Positions 33,600 through 45,685 of a stretch of 64,000 nt of DNA are shown piece by piece. The DNA comes from Anisodus tanguticus. Lineage: Eukaryota; Streptophyta; Magnoliopsida; Solanales; Solanaceae. Location: the NCBI GenBank assembly GCA_034509755.1, contig CM067553.1:46814110-46878109 (forward strand). Reading direction: 5' to 3'. The notes beneath the pieces are model-generated. The model had not been told where the DNA came from, ran no database searches, and was given only the letters and a program-made list of their open reading frames with translations. Each line of letters begins with the position of its first letter. The stretch's first letter is position 1. A program made the position numbers and the translations under genes.

Positions 33600-34090
33600 A
33601 CTTGTTATTTGGGTTTGAAAATTAGGGAAATTTGCATCTATGATCGCAAACATCACAGTAGCAATTCACCATATTACGAGAGAAACCATTAATTCACACA
33701 ATCAATCATCTTGTTTGGTGAAAATGACAGTGGCACGAAGTTACGTGCGTTGAATTACAATTGAACATCTTTAAATTAGAACCCCAACTAGAAGTAAATA
33801 ATTTATGCGCCGGTCGCACACTTGTCGACCTACAACAAGTGTCTTTGGCCCTTAAATGCACTAGTTATTGGCTAAATCATCGCGGCGAAAGAGTTTCTCT
33901 GACCAATTTGAAGTACAATTTTCATTGAGCGGCGGGAAGAATGCTTCGTAGATGACTTAAACACGCAGACGTAATACTGTAAATGGCAGAGTGACCTTGC
34001 TTCTAAGATCTACTGAAATTTAACCTTTTATCATAGTGATTCTAAATTGAAACAACCAAAATATTAATATATAAAAGGGAAAATGCTTTT
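33600..34090. other. Intergenic DNA
   Basis: I see nothing recognisable. Confidence 0.3.
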
Positions 34091-34092
34091 GC

Positions 34093-34500
34093 TCGAATTT
34101 GCGGTAACACACCTAACCTTTATGGGGGGGGGTCCTATTACCCCCTGTATATATTTTTAAGGAATTTCTTTGGCATTTATCGAATGAATTGGATAACAAT
34201 TCAAATATGTGTCGAACAAAAGGACATAAAATAAAGAAGTCCGGTCATTTCACTTTTCAAACAAAATAAAAATTAGAATTCTCTCCTACGCTCTTAATTT
34301 TTTTTACGGAGAAAACAATTAATTCTCTTGGAATTTGATCTTGTGAATCACTATCTTGTTTCAAAATCGAGTCTTGGCTTGTGTCGCATTGAATTTTAAT
34401 TCGATTTTTTCCAAATAAATGGCAGAGAAATGCTTTAAAAATAAATTCAATGGAGTAATAAAACCACTATAAAAGTTAAGTGTGTTACATCAAATTCGGA
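34093..34500. repeat. Inverted-repeat element of about 410 bp
   Basis: The left arm 'cgaatttgcggtaacacacc', followed by 'taacctttat', is complementary to the right arm 'ttaagtgtgttacatcaaat' and 'tcgg'. A single arm of the same family occurs near 11675-11735. It may be a foldback MITE; TSDs are not clear. Confidence 0.5.
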
Positions 34501-34502
34501 CA

Positions 34503-36455
34503 AAGATTGAGATGTATACATTTTCTCTATATAAAAACTTAGATCTCTCATTTGTAGATGATCTGGAATTTAGCCATGTGCAGAATATTATGAGTCCATA
34601 AATAAATCTTGAAAATATTTATTTCCAAGAATCAAACATGTTTTGGAAACGTTGATGAAACATAGAGAATAAATTATATACAAGAAAACAGAGATATATA
34701 GTACTCCAAAATTATATTATTGAGGGAAAAATCAAGAATCACTAGAGAAAAAAGTCAAAAACAACCCCCTTCTCCTCCCATCCCCCACCTCTTGGGCCGA
34801 CACACCCATTTGCACAAATTTTGTCTTTCATGTAATTGAATTCTGAAACATATGTACTAAATGTTGTGAGGTGATTCAACATATATAAGTTGTGCCCCAC
34901 ACTATATATTTGATAGATAAAAGGATTTAACCTATATATAATGGGATATTGTTTGATTAGGGCCTTGTACGTAGATATTTTTTAAAATGTTTCGCACCAT
35001 AATTAATATCTTTATACTTGTATTTCTCTAACTAAGTTCCACATGATCAATCTTTTTCAAAAGCTTATCCGGAGATAATGTACCGTGTATACAACTCACA
35101 TTGTTTGAGTATATTTGAGAGCATCGAAGCCCGGAAACTAGCTTCTTTCTGTATTTGTGCGTCTCCAAGCTACATGGTAGTAAATCGAGTCCCACGCCAT
35201 CACTCAATCCACCATCTTCATACTCATCACCTCAAAACATGTATAGGTTTAGATACTCGTTGGGTTGACCGAATTCAAAAATATTCTTAACATGGTGCGA
35301 TATTATTCCTTCAGCCAAGCTTGCACGAGTGAGTTTTGTCTTTTAAACTACCAATGAGTGAGTTTTGTTTGCTCACCCAAACTATATATTCATAGTGTAA
35401 AGATTTTATACTATTCGTGGTTTTTAATTTTAACTTATAACAGTACGTAAGTTACCATATTTAATAAGTTACCACTTAATAATTATTATAAATTTTATTT
35501 TTAATCACTTAATAAATAATTTAATTGTATAACTATTTTATGTGCCTTAATTTATGTATAAAACTTAAACTTCTTCCCAAGACACCTCTTTCGTTTGTCT
35601 TTTTAATGGAGTCTGCACATAATTGAACCACATCATGATTATTTATTGCTATAATTATTCATCTTCAAGAGTTTTAACAGTAGGATCTTGCACCAAACAA
35701 GCCAATTAGCCAACTTCGAAAGGACATTCTCATGAGGAGAGATTAATAAATAAATTAGACTATATAGAAAATATTAAGCAAGGTGTGAGGGAGTAAATTA
35801 AATAATTGATATTCGTAAGCTGTCATATTCTAAAACTTTATAAGATCTCAAAGGATCTATCTTAGCAATATTTAAATCCCACATCAAGATACGTTGTGTT
35901 TTGTCTTTTAGTTTAATAATAGACCTAGTTTGATTATATTATAAGTCAATACCTAACAAATATTTTCCTTTCCGTAGGCTCTTCTGTTATCCACTAATAT
36001 CTTAAAATTTGTCCTCTATAAAAGAAACAATATAGTTGAATGTGATGCTGCAATTGCACCAAATAAAGAGGTTACTGGCGGGGGAGCTATAGCTAATAAG
36101 GGGTTACATCAACTTTCTAAATCAAGTAAATTAGAATCTAGAATGTTCAATAGTTTCCATGCAATTTTTTTGGTTTCTGATCCTTCATTGTCCATTTATA
36201 TTGGAGCAAAGGGTGGAGCTATACTCACCCAAAGATGGTCAATGAACACCCTTTATCGAATTTTTTTCCTAGTATATAAGTTAAATATGGATATTTTGAA
36301 TATATATTAATTTTTGAACATCCTTGACAAAGAAGAGAAAGATAGTCCAACAACTAAATGTGTGCAATTTTTTCTTAGAGGTGAGGGTTCGAGCATGGCT
36401 CTTACAATTTGCTTACTTTTATGTCATTTTTTTCTCTCAACCCTCCTCTGACCTA
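34503..36455. other. AT-rich intergenic DNA
   Basis: No gene is seen. A short direct repeat 'gtgagttttgt' occurs near 35331 and 35359. Confidence 0.3.
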
Positions 36456-36460
36456 AAAGT

Positions 36461-38785
36461 ATGAACACTCAGAACATTGAGACTCCAATGTGGAAATGGG
36501 AAATGATTAATATAGATTTTGTTACGGGTTTACCCCGCTCCTATCGTAAGTTTGATTCTATTTGGGTAATTGTTGACAGACTACCAAATCGGCTCATTTC
36601 CTCGCGGTCAAAACTACCCACACAGCCGAGGACTACGCGAAGTTGTACATTAAGGAGATTGTTCACCTTCATGGTGTGCATGTTTCTATTATATCTGACC
36701 GAGGTTCTCAGTTTACAGCTAACTTCTGAAAATCATTTCAAAAGGGTTTAGGCACCCAAGTTAATCTTAGCACAACTTTACACCCTAAAAAAGGTGGGCA
36801 GGTCGAGCATACGATTCATACGCTCGAGGATATGCTACGAGCTTGTGTGTTGGACTTTAAGGGAAGTTGGGATGATCATTTACCCCTTATTGAGTTTGCA
36901 TACAATAATAGCTATCATGCCAGCATTAAAATGGCTTCATACGAGGCTTTGTGCGGATGAAGATGTAGATCTCCTATCGGATGGTTTGAAGTAGGCGAAT
37001 CAGAGTTATTTAGGGCTGACTTAGTACACCAAGCCATAGAGAAGGTGAAACTTATCCAAGAACGACTGTTAACCGCACAGAGTCGTCAGAAATCGTATTC
37101 AGATATGCGACGGTGAGACTTAGAGTTTTAGGTAGATGATTGGGTCTTCTTGAAGATTTCACCTATGAAAGGTGTAATGAGATTTGGGAAAAAGAGAAAG
37201 CTTAGTCCAAGGTACATTGGACCATATCTCATAATTCGACGAATCGGCCAAGTAGCTTACGAATTGGATTTGCCTTTGGAGTTAGAGTTTGTTCATCCAG
37301 TTTTCCATGTTTCTATATTGAGAGCATGTATTGGAGATCCATCCCAAATTATGCCAATTGACGATGTGACGGTTATAGAGGATTTATCATATGAAGAGGT
37401 TCCTATTGCTATCTTAGATTGACAAGTTCGTAAGTTGAGGACTAAAGAAGTAGCCTCCATGAAAGTTCTTTGGCGGAATAAGAACGTAGAAGAAATGACA
37501 TGGGAGGCAGAAGAGGAGATGAAACACAAATATCCACACCTATTCCAGACCAATGCCGAGGTTCCAAAATAAGCATAAGGTGAGTTATATTCCATAGTAT
37601 TATAATTAATGCTTAAGGTCCATGTAAGGTCTGATAACGTATGTTACATTACATGGCCCGTGAAGAAGTAGTTGTATTCTCTGGCTACGTGACGGGGATT
37701 AGATATGTCACCCCAACATTCGAGGATGAATGTTTCTAAGGGGGAAATGATGTAACACCCCGTACTTTTGGGCGATGATTTGAGCATCTAGACGTATGCA
37801 AGTAGACCTGAGCCTTGGGGAATTTGTGTCATATTCATGTATGAAAATAAAGAGCTTAGTATATAAAAAGATGTGGTTTGGAATTAATTTAGGACTTACC
37901 AAGTGGGACAACAACGATCGACTAACGGATAAATTATAGTGTGGGACAACAACGACCGGCTAACGGATAAATTATAGTGGAGGACAAGTTTAAGTGGGGT
38001 ATTTACGTGTAATATTTTAATGAATTACCTAAGTGACTATTTGTTAGGGTGTTTAGGTGGTGACTCACGGTAAAGTGAAATTAGGTGGATGGAATGCATG
38101 TTAACTGGGGGTTACACGTTAGGGGGGAATATTATCTCATTTCCTAAATAATTAATGAGATAAAACCATATGATGCCTAACCGTAGTCCTATATCAAACA
38201 TTCAGCAAATGCTCTTCCTGTTTCACGAAAGTTAGAGCCAAAATTAGAGAAACTTTCTCATCAATTTTATGCATAGCACAAGACAAGGTGTATATGCAAC
38301 AACGTGTTTATTCTACCTTTAAGCGTGGAGTTGGGATTAATATTTAAATAGAGATTAAACCATCATAGTTATTTCCAAAATCGTAAATCAAGGTATGTTA
38401 AGGCAAATCATTTCTTTATTTTGGCATGTTCCATGTAACGAAACGTGAACGTAATATTGTTCCATAAATTATTCTACTTTTAGTAGTCAAGGATGATCCT
38501 GTCATTGATTCCTATGTTAAAAGCATGTCTAAATATGTTTCCAAATCCTTATTGAGGTATATGGGAAAGATGTTAATATTCACAATGTTAGCCGAATGTA
38601 CAAGGATATTATGTTACTCAGAAAAAACACAAAATGTTTTATTGTCATTCATGTTTTATTCATGTATTACCTTGGACCATATATTGGGGATAAGAAACGG
38701 GATACGCAGACCACCTGATCAACTGGGATATGATGATGATTATGCCCACAAAGGCCGATATGATATATGATGCCCGCATAGGTCG

Positions 38786-38873
<88 letters not shown>

Positions 38874-40329
38874 GTATACCGCATTGTGCATGACACTTAG
38901 GCATATTAGGGCCCTCAGAGACATTCACTACTGGTCGGCTGTTTCTGTCAGTTGTTGTTGTCGGCTGTTTCTGTTTCAGTTTATTTATGTATCTCTGTTA
39001 TGCTATTTCTCAAGCCTGACATACTCAGTACATCAGTCGTACTAACGTCCCTTTTATCGGGGGACGCTGCGTTTCATGCCCGCAGGGTCACGTAGGCAAG
39101 ACGACGATCCGCGTTAGTAGATTGCTGGTTCAGCGGATATTGAAACACTCATCTTATTTCGGAGTGTCGATCTAATCTCGATACGATATTTGTTTTGCAC
39201 ATATACATGGGTATGGAGGGGCCATGTCTCGACCTTTTGATATGACATACTCTTTAGAGGCTTGTAGACAGTGTCCAGTGTGTAGTAGTCATGTGTGGCC
39301 TTGTCGGCCTTGGTTTGTATATATATATAAGTTGGGCTTTGTGGTTAAGATTTTACATAATCACTGTTCCATGTATAGTTTCTATGTGTCAGCAGGGTAC
39401 TAGGTGACGGCCCTTGTGGGCGTGATTAATGATGATTGGATGTTGACTGTATGATAGGTGGTACTCGGCAGGTAAGATTCGGGTGCCCGTCGCGGCCCTC
39501 CGGTTTGGGTCTTGATTGTTACCTTAATGATGATTTCCCCTTAAATCTCCAAGAAATTTACTGCCTAAGCTCTAGAACCAAGAGGAATATTTTTGAAAAA
39601 TCAAAATAGAATTTTAGATCATCAATCTTATATTCTGAACAGTGTTTCCAGCAAAATCGATTCCGCTGGAGTGGACCCGCTTCGGCGGAAAACCTATCCA
39701 CTCGGACTAATCCACTTAAAGTCCCGTCTCTCGCTTCGGCTAGCCTGACCTTCGAAGAGGCGGACCCACGGAAGCGGACGCATGATCGTTGGCACAGACA
39801 CCAGTAACCATCAGCAGTCCAAAAATACCAAGTCCTCCGTCAACCACCTGAAACACTCCCGGGACCTCCCGGACTCAAACCAAACATACATCCCTATCAG
39901 AAAACATATTTCAGACCTACTCGCGCACTCGGATTTTCCAGAAAAGGTCTCTAAGGCTCGGATTTTGACTAAAGTTAACTGTTAAGTTTTAATTCCATAA
40001 TTTTACAAATAAACCCTCAAAACACACACGTCTGCCTCGAAAACTGAACCAAATGCTTGACTAAGTCATAAACTTCATTCCGGATCTATTGTAATTGGCG
40101 AACCCACGAAAAGAACACGTTTACCTAAAAGTCAACTATGAGTCAAACTTCTTTATACCATTAACTTTAGAATTTTTCAAACCTACCAAAAGGATCTGAA
40201 ACCTATCTGAACTCCTCGTGAGTCGTACCACCCATCCCTGCAAGTCACACACAAGCAAATTAATACTCGGTAAGGATAATTTAGGAATTTCAAGGCAAGA
40301 TATGCAAAACGATTTTTCGAGTCGTTACA
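36461..40329 (+). mobile_element. Ty3-gypsy chromovirus (Tekay/Del-like) 3' half with a 2.6-kb LTR
   Basis: A decayed pol segment encodes the integrase (WKWEMINIDFVTGLPRSYRK; ISDRGSQFTANFW; DMLRACVLDFKGSWDDHLPL; CRSPIGWFEVGESELF) and a C-terminal part (DDWVFLKISPMKGVMRFGKK; GPYLIIRRIGQVAYELDLPL; HPVFHVSIL). The end resembles a chromodomain (VLWRNKNVEEMTWEAEEEMK). Several stops and frameshifts interrupt it. After the purine tract 'aagggggaaatga' an LTR starts at 37751 (tgtaacaccccgtac) and ends at 40329 (gagtcgttaca), 2579 bp. It includes a tandem 38-bp repeat (about 37902-37977) and a (TA)n tract. Gag, protease, RT and the 5' LTR are absent. Confidence 0.85.
38785..38872. repeat. (TA)n microsatellite
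   Basis: About 44 uninterrupted TA units inside the gypsy LTR. Open frames across it (poly Ile-Tyr) are meaningless. Confidence 0.95.
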
Positions 40330-40645
40330 TTTTTCTCCTTAGAAGAGGAAAGATGATGACTTTCCTCATGTTTTGAGCGAAAATCATATACCTTCACGAT
40401 CAATAGGACGAAGCTACGATTCTGCTTGCCGGTTCGGCAGAATATGAACTGGTCCAGGTACCTGTTGAAAATGTAATTAAATAAATAAAAAAAATTATGA
40501 TATCACCTTAAATGTGTGATGAAGAAGATTGCAAAAAAGTAATTCAATTTTCTGTTTTTGGTTGCGAGAAAATTTAAAAATATTCTTTTCAGAAGGGGAA
40601 AGATGATGACTTCGCTCACTTTTTGAGAGAAAATCATATTCCTTC
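40330..40645 (-). pseudogene. Stray copy of the ALOG intron end and exon-2 start
   Basis: The segment at about 40447-40640 matches the intron/exon-2 border of the ALOG gene at 41900-42080: the same 'ctggtc.aggtacctgt.gaa' (codons for Y-L-D-Q), then 'attaaataaata', 'ccttaaatgtgtgatga' and 'aaaggggaaagatga..acttcgctca'. A second partial unit lies at 40335-40400. The match ends in exon 2 after a few codons, and the gypsy LTR lies at once to the left. This looks like what is left of a tandem gene copy. Confidence 0.7.
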
Positions 40646-40649
40646 ATGA

Positions 40650-40850
40650 CCAGGAGCTAGAAATCTTGAAAGAGCTTGAGTTTGTTAAGCAAAGGGAGAC
40701 AAAAATTAAGTTGAATCGAGCCGAGCCAATTGAGCTGGATTGATTACTAAAGCGAAAAAATCTGAAAGAGATTGAGTTTATTAAATAAGAGAGAAAATAA
40801 AACTTAACCAAGTCATGCTTTGATTTGTTTTGAAGAAAACTCCAAAAAAA
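40650..40850. repeat. Minisatellite, about two copies of a ~90-bp unit
   Basis: Units contain 'gagctagaaatcttgaaaga' followed by 'gcttgagtttgttaag'. The same unit forms the larger array at 43690-44430 on the other side of the ALOG gene. Confidence 0.75.
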
Positions 40851-40994
40851 AAAGTAAGTCAATTTTTAGTGATTATCTATGTCATATATAGTTATTACTG
40901 CTAACTTTCAACATAGAAATTAACAAACACCAGATAAAAAGACAGAAAAGGGTTTTGGTGGTGATATACTGATTAATTAAACTAAGACCACGTT

Positions 40995-41212
40995 TTTTTT
41001 TTTACGAAGGAACCGCAGCTGCTACTCTTTCGAGTGCGCACAGGTTAAACCCCGGACTGACGCAATAGCCTGCAAACCACGTCAGCCGATTAATCACACT
41101 TGGCAGGCCATGTGTGACAGGCTCAACCAAGAAGGTTTATGCAGGAGATCGAACTCGTGACCTTGCGGTCCCGCGCTCTACTACTACACCAACTTGGCTA
41201 CCCTTGCGGGTT
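40995..41212 (-). mobile_element. Full-length tRNA-derived SINE, 218 bp
   Basis: A 13-bp TSD, ctaagaccacgtt, lies at 40982-40994 and 41213-41225. The minus strand has a tRNA-like head with A box (tggtgtagtagtagag) and B box (gagttcgatctcc), and ends in an A-run (T-run at 40995-41003 on plus). It is a SINE of the Solanaceae SolS type (family name inferred). Confidence 0.88.
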
Positions 41213-41521
41213 CTAAGACCACGTTATATAATATAGATAAGGATGCATGCAAAATCATGTTCTAATTTCACATTCCCCTATATAACTACCATAGTTTTTC
41301 TTATACTATATTATAGTAGTTTAGTTTCAACAATACAATTACTCAATAAAAGTACAACTTGATACATTAACTCCCGCAATACGTCCTAAATTTGGGGAAT
41401 TACGAGTCGATCACATTGGAACTTATGTACGCAACTTTAGTATTGTTTTTACGACCTGAACCTCTTGATCACACGATAACAATTTTTATCATTGCACCAA
41501 AATTTCCATTTACACAATCAC

Positions 41522-43389
41522 TCAGATTACATTACTAACATTTGTGTGTCCACAGAAATTTGCACTTGCACCACAATCAGCACCATCAGTCGCCACTGCT
41601 ATTTTCTGCTTATTATTATTTGCTGATGATGATGGTCTCTTCCTCTTCTTCTCATAACTAATCCCTCTTGACTTAGACTGAAAATCCCTCACTTCTCTTA
41701 AAAATAGCCTCACAGCTCTTGCCCCAAATGGATTCATTTCTGGCTTTCCACCATGTTCTTCATAAGCAGCTCTAAGTCTACCAATTAATGCATCAAGACT
41801 TCCCCATGCTTGCCTTAAAGGACAAGGACAAGGTGCTGGAGGATTTGGTAGCCCAAAAAATGGACAATTTTGGTTGTGGACTTTGGTCTTTCCAAACTGG
41901 TCTAGGTACCTGTCGAAGACATAATTAAATAAATATAAATCTATGATATTGCCTTAAATGTGTGATGATGAAGATTCTGATTTTTTTATGTCAATTTCTA
42001 GTTTTTAGTTGCGACAAAATAAAAACATTTTTCAGGCCAAAAGGGGAAAGATGACTTCGCTCAATTTGTAATATCAAAAGGTTTATCACTCATATTAATT
42101 AGAAAAATTGGATACTTCAAAGTTGTAGTAATAGTTTTAATTTGTGCAAAATGAGTCAATAACAAATCTCTAATAAGTGAGAAGTAATAAGAAGAGACAC
42201 ACATACGATGGTATCATCACAATGATTTCATTTAAACTTACACTATTCTTTCATAATATACTGATATTATTTTACAAAATCGTATACTCAGTACATGAGA
42301 AACTAGTAATTAAATAAATAAATGAAAAGTTATGATATCACCTCAAATGTGAACGAAGAAATTGTAAAAATGTAAGTTAATTTTTAGTTTTTGATTGCGA
42401 GAAAAATAAAAGCTTTTTCTGCCCAGAAGGGGAAAGATGACTACGCTCAATTTTTAAAACCATTTCTCACTCATATTAATTAGCAAATCTGGATACTTCA
42501 AATATTTCTAATTTGCCCAAAATGAATCAATAACCTATCTCTAATAAATTAGAATTACTAAGCAGAGTCACACACATACGATGGCACCATTACAGTGATC
42601 ATTCACACAAACTTATATTTTATATTTTATATATAATTATTTATATACTACGTGACTTGGTATTCACGTGCAACACACATGCGAAAAAACTAGTAATTAA
42701 TTAAATAAACTAAAACTTATGTTATCGCCTTAAATGTTGTGTGACGAAGAAAATTCCAAAAAAAGTAAGTCAATTATTAGTTTTTGGTAGCGAAAAAAAT
42801 ATAAGTTCTTTCTTAGCAAAAGGGGAAAGATTACTTCGCTTGCTTTTTGACAAAGGTAAATTGAATGAACTGTATACTGTCATCAATTTTCTAGTTTTTA
42901 GTTGCTGAAATTATTTGTCGGAGAACATTTTTTTTTCTACCCAGAAGGGGAAAGAAGACTTCACTCACTTTTCGGCAGAAGTAAATTAAATGAAACTGTG
43001 CGCTATCACATTGAAAATTAGTGTTCAGCATCTGAAAACATTTTTCAAAATATATGTCATTCTCCAGAAATATTTTTTTTTTTCCGGAAAATGACCACTT
43101 CCGTCATACAAACAAACATTTTAATAACTATTTAAACTTTTAGACGAGACGGTTACCCGAGGAATTCCAGGACATGTGCACCACTGCAGTGAGGAAGTGA
43201 AAGAGGGGGGTGGTGGTTTTTCAAGTACTGGCAGAAAGTATTCCAATCACGACGTTTTTGATTCTCATAGCGACTCAAAGGAGGAGTCGCTGGCACAATC
43301 ATGGTAGTACTGTTGACAATAAAGTTTGTACCTTGAACCATGTTGTTACCTGTGAGATCATTATTTCTTTGTGCTGCAACAAAATCCAT
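41522..43389 (-). CDS. ALOG/LSH family nuclear protein (two exons, 206 aa)
   Basis: The CDS is complement(41522..41909, 43157..43389); phases join at a glycine codon split GG|G. The ALOG (DUF640) domain spans about residues 33-160: SRYENQKRRDWNTFCQYLKN, HHPPLSLPHCSGAHVLEFL, YLDQFGKTKVH, the zinc-ribbon-like insert with NCPFFG and PCPCPLRQAWG, SLDALIGRLRAAYEEHGG, and MNPFGARAVRLFLREVRD. A basic nuclear localisation motif, KKRKRP, follows. ALOG proteins are plant regulators of organ boundaries, meristems and light responses, derived from a recombinase DNA-binding fold (family knowledge). The residue before YLDQFG is Gly where Arg is usual in relatives I know. A TATA-like CTATATATAAC lies about 170 bp upstream (43556-43564). 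The 1.25-kb intron consists mostly of a multiplied repeat. The coding sequence is intact. Confidence 0.93.
41900..42990. repeat. ~387-bp repeat multiplied within the ALOG intron
   Basis: The landmark 'aattaaataaata' recurs near 41923, 42307 and 42697, and 'aaggggaaagat.acttcgct' near 42044, 42429, 42821 and 42948. The spacing of 384-390 bp gives about three full units and one partial unit, all diverged. Another unit lies outside the gene at 40455-40640. Confidence 0.8.
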
Positions 43390-43552
43390 TCCCCCAAAAA
43401 CAAAAGAAAAAAATACCCTTTTTCTTTATTCACACTTCTAGGGTTTTCTACTAGATCTTATAATGGGGTTTAAGAAAAAATAGGTTGTGAAGCAAAGACC
43501 CCTTTTTTAAGGTGAACTGAAAAGGATTGATTCTTGAAAGTATATGACACTT

Positions 43553-43566
43553 TGTTATATATAGGT
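43553..43566 (-). promoter_or_regulatory. TATA-box candidate of the ALOG gene
   Basis: The minus strand reads CCTATATATAAC about 165-175 bp before the ATG at 43389. Inferred from position and sequence only. Confidence 0.45.
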
Positions 43567-43689
43567 AAAAGTCAGGAAAGTATTTACTTCAGATAGTTAT
43601 ATGGTTAGTAGTAGTAAGAAGGAAATGGCAAAAGGACAATGTGGGAATTTATTGTGTGCAATAAGTGCTAGTATAGTGCAGCTTGATCT

Positions 43690-44430
43690 CGTCTAACATG
43701 GCAAAGATCGATCAAAAAGAGGAAGAATTGAGCCGAAATGAAGCGGATAAAGTATATAGAGATAAAAATCTTGATAGAGGTTGAGTTTGTTAAGCAAAAG
43801 AGAGTGGAAACTGAACTAGATTGAGTATTAGAGAAAGAAATTTGAAAAAAGCTCAAGTTTGTTGAGTAAAGGAGAAAATCAAACCGAGCTGAGTTGAGCC
43901 GAACCTAAGTGAATTGAGTAGTAGAACTAGAAATCTTGTAAAAGCTCAAGCTTGTTGAGTAAAGTAGAGAATAAAATCAAACCTAGCTAAGTTTAGTCGA
44001 ACTGAAGTGAATTGAGTTGTAGAGCTAGAAATCTTGAAAGAGTTTAAGTTTGTTAAGTAAAAGATTGAGAGAGGAAAAATCGATGAGTTGAATCGAGCTG
44101 GATTGAGTACTAGAGCTAAAACTCTCGAAAGAGCTTGAGTTTGTTAAGTGAAAGAGTGAAAAAAATCAAGTTAAGCTAAGCCAAACCAAAATGAACCCGA
44201 GTTGAGTAATAGAGGCCAAAAATCTTGAAAGAGCTTGAGTTTATTAAGAAAAAGAGAGAGAAAACTAAGTTGAATCGAGTCGAGCCAAATTAAGCTGAAT
44301 TTATTACTAGAGGGAAAAAATCTTGAAAGTAAGAGAGAATTGAATCAAATCGAGCTGAGCTGAGCCGAACCGAATCAATAGAGTATTAGTACTAAATATT
44401 TTGAAAGGGTTTGAGTTGGTTGAGTGAAAG
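43690..44430. repeat. Minisatellite array upstream of the ALOG gene
   Basis: About eight diverged units (74-103 bp) contain 'atcttgaaagagcttgagtt' and 'tgttaagtaaaagagag', separated by 'gagccgaac.gaattgag'. Landmark starts are near 43761, 43835, 43924, 44022, 44110, 44213, 44311 and 44390. Confidence 0.85.
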
Positions 44431-44772
44431 AGAGTAATATAATTACCCTAAAAGGAGATGAAGTTTATGAGATTATTTTCCTAAGAAAGGAGGCAACAAC
44501 AAGAAGAGGAGGAGGAGGAGGAGGAATTGGGATATACTAATAGAGAGATGTGAAAAATAGAAGGGAGTAATGATTGAAGATAGTGGCTTTGGGGAAAGAG
44601 GATATTTTTGCAAGAAAGGGAAAGCTTTAGTTTGGCATTAATTTGAAGTGATTGAAGGAAGCAGTAACCTCTGTCTGAACAATGCGTATATGTACGACCA
44701 CCTTAGTTATTGCTACCATGTATATTAATAGCAGTAAACTAATAGTTATAGGAGTAGTAATCCATACTATTA

Positions 44773-44985
44773 GGGCTCGTTTGGTTGGAAAATAAATTAT
44801 TCGAAATAACTAATTTCGGGATTAGTTATTCCATTCTCAATATGAGATAAAATAACATATAATTTTAAGATAATTTATCTCGAAATTAGTTATCCCGAAA
44901 TTTTATTTCAACCAAATATGGAATAAGGAAGTACTAAAACTTTATCCCGAGATTATTTTTGCTTATCCATCATACCAAACGACCC
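44773..44985. mobile_element. Tourist-like (PIF/Harbinger) MITE, 213 bp
   Basis: Flanked by TTA (44770-44772 and 44986-44988). Termini are gggctcgtttggttgg on the left and, as reverse complement of the right end, gggtcgtttggtatgatgg. No coding capacity. Confidence 0.85.
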
Positions 44986-45156
44986 TTAGTATAGAGAAAA
45001 AATACTCCTTTCACTTCAATTTATATGAGGATTTTATTATTTGGGGCTCCTACTTTGATTATAATTTTCTCAAATTCTTTTCATATATTGTGAATTACAA
45101 ATTATGTAGAAAATATAGTATTTTTTATGTAATTTTCAAGTATGTGAATTTTATTA

Positions 45157-45438
45157 CTCCATCCGTCCAAAAAAGATTGTCTTAGTTTGACTTGACACGG
45201 AGTTTAAGAAATAAAGGAAGACTTTTGAAATGTGTGGTCCAAAACAAGTCTTAGATATTTGTTTGACTGTAAATCATCTCATAAAGTTAAATTACAAACT
45301 AATAAGGAAAATAAAACAATCTTTTTGGGACATAGGGATTATAAAATACTTGAAGCATATGTGTTTGAAATTGAAACAAAGATTAACTACTTTGACCTTC
45401 GTACTCCGAGCCCCCTCATATAATGGGGACAGAGGGAG
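45157..45438. mobile_element. Stowaway MITE
   Basis: TA at 45155-45156 and 45439-45440; termini ctccatccgtccaa and, as reverse complement, ctccctctgtcccc. Confidence 0.85.
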
Positions 45439-45443
45439 TAGTA

Positions 45444-45685
45444 CCTTTTTTGTTTCAATTTACGTGAAGTTGTTTGACTGAGCTTGAAGTTTAAGAATGA
45501 AAGATAGACTTTTAAATTTGTAGTCTAAAATAAGCCATAGATATTTTTTTTATTTTGTAGTTATAAATCATCTTATTAAGGGTAAAATAGAATTTTTAAA
45601 TTTAAATTGTTACTAAATATAAAAATTTGTCATTCTTTGTGAAACTGACTAAAAAAGAGTGTCACATAACTTGAGTCGGAGAGAG
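45444..45685. mobile_element. Second Stowaway MITE, adjacent
   Basis: TA at 45442-45443 and 45686-45687; termini cctttttt.gtttcaattta and, as reverse complement, ctctctccgactcaagtta. It starts three bases after the TA of the first element. A related half element begins at 46198. Confidence 0.75.

Noticed and set aside
33379..33618. Frames rich in Asp-Pro-Gly-Ser on both strands
   Set aside because: They are translations of GGATCC-type subterminal repeats of a hAT element.
38667..38928. Open frames with long Ile-Tyr runs on the minus strand
   Set aside because: They are translations of the (TA)n microsatellite in the gypsy LTR.
43690..44430. CRISPR-like spacing of ~90-bp repeats
   Set aside because: Units are diverged throughout, without conserved repeats and unique spacers, in plant nuclear DNA; it is a minisatellite.
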